From Verrucomicrobiota bacterium (GTDB lineage: Bacteria > Verrucomicrobiota > Verrucomicrobiia > Limisphaerales > JADLHS01), in assembly GCA_025360895.1 (NCBI GenBank), contig JANYBF010000291.1, positions 1 to 7,069 on the forward strand: a stretch of 7,069 bases of DNA. Reading direction: 5' to 3'. Positions 5,358 to 7,069 of this stretch are shown here, piece by piece (position 1 is the first letter of the stretch; every line of letters starts with the position of its first letter). The notes beneath the pieces are model-generated. The model did no database searches. It was not told the origin of the DNA and saw only the letters and a program-made list of their open reading frames with translations. The translations under genes and the position numbers were made by a program.

Positions 5358-6077
5358 ATGGGGAACGAATTTTTCAGTCCCGGCGAGCAACGCGCGGTCA
5401 AGGTGAATGAATTGTTCGCCCGCATCGCTCCGCGTTACGACTTGATCAATGACCTGCAAAGTCTCGGGCTACACCGCCGCTGGAAACACCGCGTTGTCGC
5501 CGCCGCCGCTCCTCAATCCGGCGCGCGCGCCCTGGACGTGTGTTGTGGCACGGGCGACCTCGCCTTCGCGCTGGCCGCTGGCGGGACAGAAGTCGTCGGG
5601 TTGGATTTCAACGCCCCGATGCTGGCCGTCGCCGCCCAAAGGCGTTCCGCTGCTGGAGTCAACGCGCCGCAGTTCATTGAAGGTGACGCAATGCGTCTTC
5701 CGTTTCCCGATGCCCATTTCGACATTGTCACGGTAGGTTATGGCTTGCGTAATCTGGCGAGTTGGGAAACCGGTTTGAGCGAAATGGTGCGGGTTGCGAA
5801 GCCCGGTGCGCGCCTGCTGGTGCTGGATTTCGGAAAACCAGACAACGCTCTTTGGCGCTCGGTTTACTTCAGTTACTTGCGGTTGTTCGTGCCACTGCTC
5901 GGTCTGTTGGCTTGTCGGAACGCCAGTGCCTACGCCTATATTCTGGAATCGCTTCAGCATTATCCGGCGCAGCGGGGGGTAGAGGGCCGGATGCATGAAT
6001 TGGGTTTGGTCCAAGTGCGCGTCGAAAATTTTATTGGTGGCGCGATGAGTATAAATTACGGAGTGAAAGCGAAGTGA
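5358..6077 (+). CDS. ubiE: Demethylmenaquinone / 2-polyprenyl-benzoquinol C-methyltransferase
   Basis: A 239-aa SAM-dependent methyltransferase of the UbiE/MenG family, which C-methylates the quinone ring in the last steps of menaquinone (and, where present, ubiquinone) synthesis at the cytoplasmic membrane face. Visible marks are IAPRYDLIND (23-32), SAM motif I LDVCCGTGDLAF (59-70), motif II acid GLDFNAPML (81-89), EGDAMRLPFPDAHFDIVTVG (108-127) with YGLRN, AYAYILESLQHYP (191-203) and the C-terminal GGAMSINYGVK. Length matches the family (230-250 aa). ATG 5358 gives MGNEFFSPGEQRAVKVNELF, a usual UbiE beginning; the frame is open upstream to 5208 but that part is not family-like and overlaps the divergent spacer. 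In Verrucomicrobia menaquinone is the expected product, so menG would be an equally good name. Confidence 0.95.
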   Translation: MGNEFFSPGEQRAVKVNELFARIAPRYDLINDLQSLGLHRRWKHRVVAAAAPQSGARALDVCCGTGDLAFALAAGGTEVVGLDFNAPMLAVAAQRRSAAGVNAPQFIEGDAMRLPFPDAHFDIVTVGYGLRNLASWETGLSEMVRVAKPGARLLVLDFGKPDNALWRSVYFSYLRLFVPLLGLLACRNASAYAYILESLQHYPAQRGVEGRMHELGLVQVRVENFIGGAMSINYGVKAK

Positions 6078-6160
6078 TCTCACAGTTGCTTGTGAAATCT
6101 CCGCTGCCCGGGTTTTGAATCTCGTTGCCAAGGCGAAACCGCTTCGGTCAGAATCCCAAC

Positions 6161-6646
6161 GTGAATTTCCGGGACAAAATTGTGGCGTGGGAAAATTTGC
6201 CGTCGTGGCGCGCGGCCCTGCGCGCCTGCGGGAAAAAGTTAGTCGTGACCAACGGTTGCTTTGATCTGTTGCATCCCGGCCATGTGACCTATCTCGAAGC
6301 GGCCCGCAATCAGGGCGACGTTTTGCTCCTCGGCTTGAACGGCGACGATTCCGTGCGCCAGTTGAAGGGCGAAGGCCGACCAGTGAATTCTGAGGCCGAC
6401 CGTGCCGTCGTGGTCGCCGCCCTGCAAAGCGTGGACGGTGTTTGCATCTTTGCTGAAAAGACCGCGACTCGTTTTCTCACGATGGCGCAACCGGACATTT
6501 ACGTGAAGGGCGGCGATTACACCTTGGACACCGTCAATCAGGACGAGCGCCGGACGGTGGAGCAGGGAGGCGGGAGGATTATTATCATTCCCGTTGTGGC
6601 GGGAAAATCCACGACAACTCTGCTGGGAAAAATTGCGCGACTATGA
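6161..6646 (+). CDS. rfaE2: D-glycero-beta-D-manno-heptose 1-phosphate adenylyltransferase (RfaE2, HldE C-terminal type)
   Basis: A 161-aa nucleotidyltransferase that activates heptose-1-phosphate with ATP to ADP-heptose for the lipopolysaccharide inner core, in the cytosol. Motifs in order are VVTNGCFDLLHPGHVTYLEA (28-47), with the HxGH nucleotide-binding site at 38-41, LNGDDSVRQLKGEGRPVN (59-76), VDGVCIFAE (91-99), PDIYVKGGDYTLD (111-123) and the C-terminal GKSTTTLLGKI. It is a stand-alone form without the ribokinase domain that is fused in E. coli HldE. The start is uncertain: GTG 6161 gives the usual short N-terminus (MNFRDKIVAWENL), whereas TTG 6125 would add 12 residues; neither has a clear Shine-Dalgarno. 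It lies 83 bp after ubiE and 45 bp before a glycosyltransferase, consistent with a surface-glycan unit. Confidence 0.93.
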   Translation: MNFRDKIVAWENLPSWRAALRACGKKLVVTNGCFDLLHPGHVTYLEAARNQGDVLLLGLNGDDSVRQLKGEGRPVNSEADRAVVVAALQSVDGVCIFAEKTATRFLTMAQPDIYVKGGDYTLDTVNQDERRTVEQGGGRIIIIPVVAGKSTTTLLGKIARL

Positions 6647-6691
6647 AATCGGCGCAAGCGGAGTGCCCGGCCCACATCCTGGTTGCTTGAT

Positions 6692-7069
6692 ATGCGCTTC
6701 CTGATGCTGAATTGGCGCGACCCGAAGAATCCTTTGGCGGGAGGCGCGGAACGGGTGACCCGGGCTTATCTGACCGCACTCGTGCAACGCGGACACGAGG
6801 TCTATTGGTACTCGAATCAGTTCGCGGGAGCGCCGGCTGCAGAGAGCATCGACGGAATTCAGATCATCCGCGGTGGCGGGGTGGGTGGCTCCATCTTCAA
6901 AGCCATTAAATGGTATCGTCGCCAGCGGCTCTTCGATCTCGTCATGGATCAGCATTATGGCATCGCCTGGTTTGCGCCATGGTGGTGTCGGACTCATTGC
7001 ATTGCCAACCTGCACGAAGTGTTGGGCCCGATTTGGGATACGTTTTATTCATGGCCGGTGTCTGCCCTT
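6692..7069 (+). CDS. Glycosyltransferase, GT4-like, N-terminal part (3' truncated by window edge)
   Basis: 126 codons are visible and the frame is open at the right edge. MRFLMLNWRDPKNPLAGGAE (1-20) is the typical beginning of a GT-B-fold, GT4-family glycosyltransferase, with the conserved GGAE loop that contacts the acceptor. It continues with ALVQRGHEVYWYSNQF (29-44), a strand-helix unit of the Rossmann N-domain, IDGIQIIRGGG, and FDLVMDQHYGIAWFAPWW, ending at VSAL. The donor-binding C-domain lies outside the window, so sugar specificity cannot be judged. It starts 45 bp after the heptose adenylyltransferase gene, suggesting a role in lipopolysaccharide or another surface polysaccharide. The ATG at 6692 has no obvious Shine-Dalgarno, but the family N-terminus fits exactly. 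Confidence 0.88.
   Translation, partial: MRFLMLNWRDPKNPLAGGAERVTRAYLTALVQRGHEVYWYSNQFAGAPAAESIDGIQIIRGGGVGGSIFKAIKWYRRQRLFDLVMDQHYGIAWFAPWWCRTHCIANLHEVLGPIWDTFYSWPVSAL

Noticed and set aside
4298..5410. Plus-strand open frames across the two receiver genes, similar to each other
   Set aside because: Their similarity only mirrors the duplicated receiver genes on the other strand; they carry no domain of their own.
6076..6099. Stem-loop after ubiE (GATCTCACA / TGTGAAATC, one mismatch)
   Set aside because: No T tract follows and the next gene is codirectional 83 bp away; could be an attenuator or chance, not enough for a terminator call.
1..7069. CRISPR array, tRNA, rRNA, insertion sequence or phage genes
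   Set aside because: I saw no regularly spaced direct repeats, no tRNA-like cloverleaf, no transposase or integrase motifs anywhere in the window.

Overview
The window looks like a chromosomal segment from a GC-rich Gram-negative bacterium, most likely Verrucomicrobiota (Pedosphaera/Limisphaerales-like). The reasons are the style of the FtsX-type permease, a palindromic repeat I recall as common in that group, a small CPxC zinc-ribbon protein ending in SCSDFD, and heptose-activation and menaquinone/ubiquinone methyltransferase genes. The taxonomic call is inference from recognition; no rRNA or other marker is present.

Layout. Plus strand, left: the 3' part of an ABC-transporter permease (2-1048, open at the left edge), closely followed by a secreted jelly-roll-type protein (1059-1898). 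A 75-bp palindromic repeat sits in frame inside the permease gene (248-322). A hairpin with a T-rich tail (about 1890-1930) separates these from a convergent minus-strand cluster.

Minus strand, transcribed right to left from about 3950 to 1935: a small probable secreted protein (3713-3898), an ECF sigma factor (3046-3621), a single-pass membrane protein of anti-sigma shape (2701-3006), a membrane-anchored LTxxQ/CpxP-type periplasmic sensor (2126-2704) and a 64-aa zinc-ribbon protein (1935-2129). The last three are joined by GTGA overlaps. The architecture resembles the CnrYXH metal-sensing module. A candidate ECF-type promoter (3954-3979) lies upstream of the first gene, suggesting autoregulation.

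Minus strand, 5187 to 4026: two tandem, closely related single-domain response regulators, followed by an 89-aa protein that consists only of a histidine-kinase-like dimerisation/phosphoacceptor helix pair and has no ATPase domain. Together they look like a compact phosphorelay whose kinase lies elsewhere. A hairpin overlaps the stop codon of the last gene.

Plus strand, right: a UbiE/MenG quinone methyltransferase (5358-6077), a stand-alone RfaE2-type heptose-1-phosphate nucleotidyltransferase (6161-6646) and the N-terminus of a GT4-like glycosyltransferase (6692 to the right edge). The last two fit lipopolysaccharide or other surface-glycan synthesis.

The most interesting items are the in-frame repeat insertion in the permease, the CnrYXH-like sigma/anti-sigma/sensor operon with its extra small proteins, and the twin-receiver plus orphan DHp cassette.
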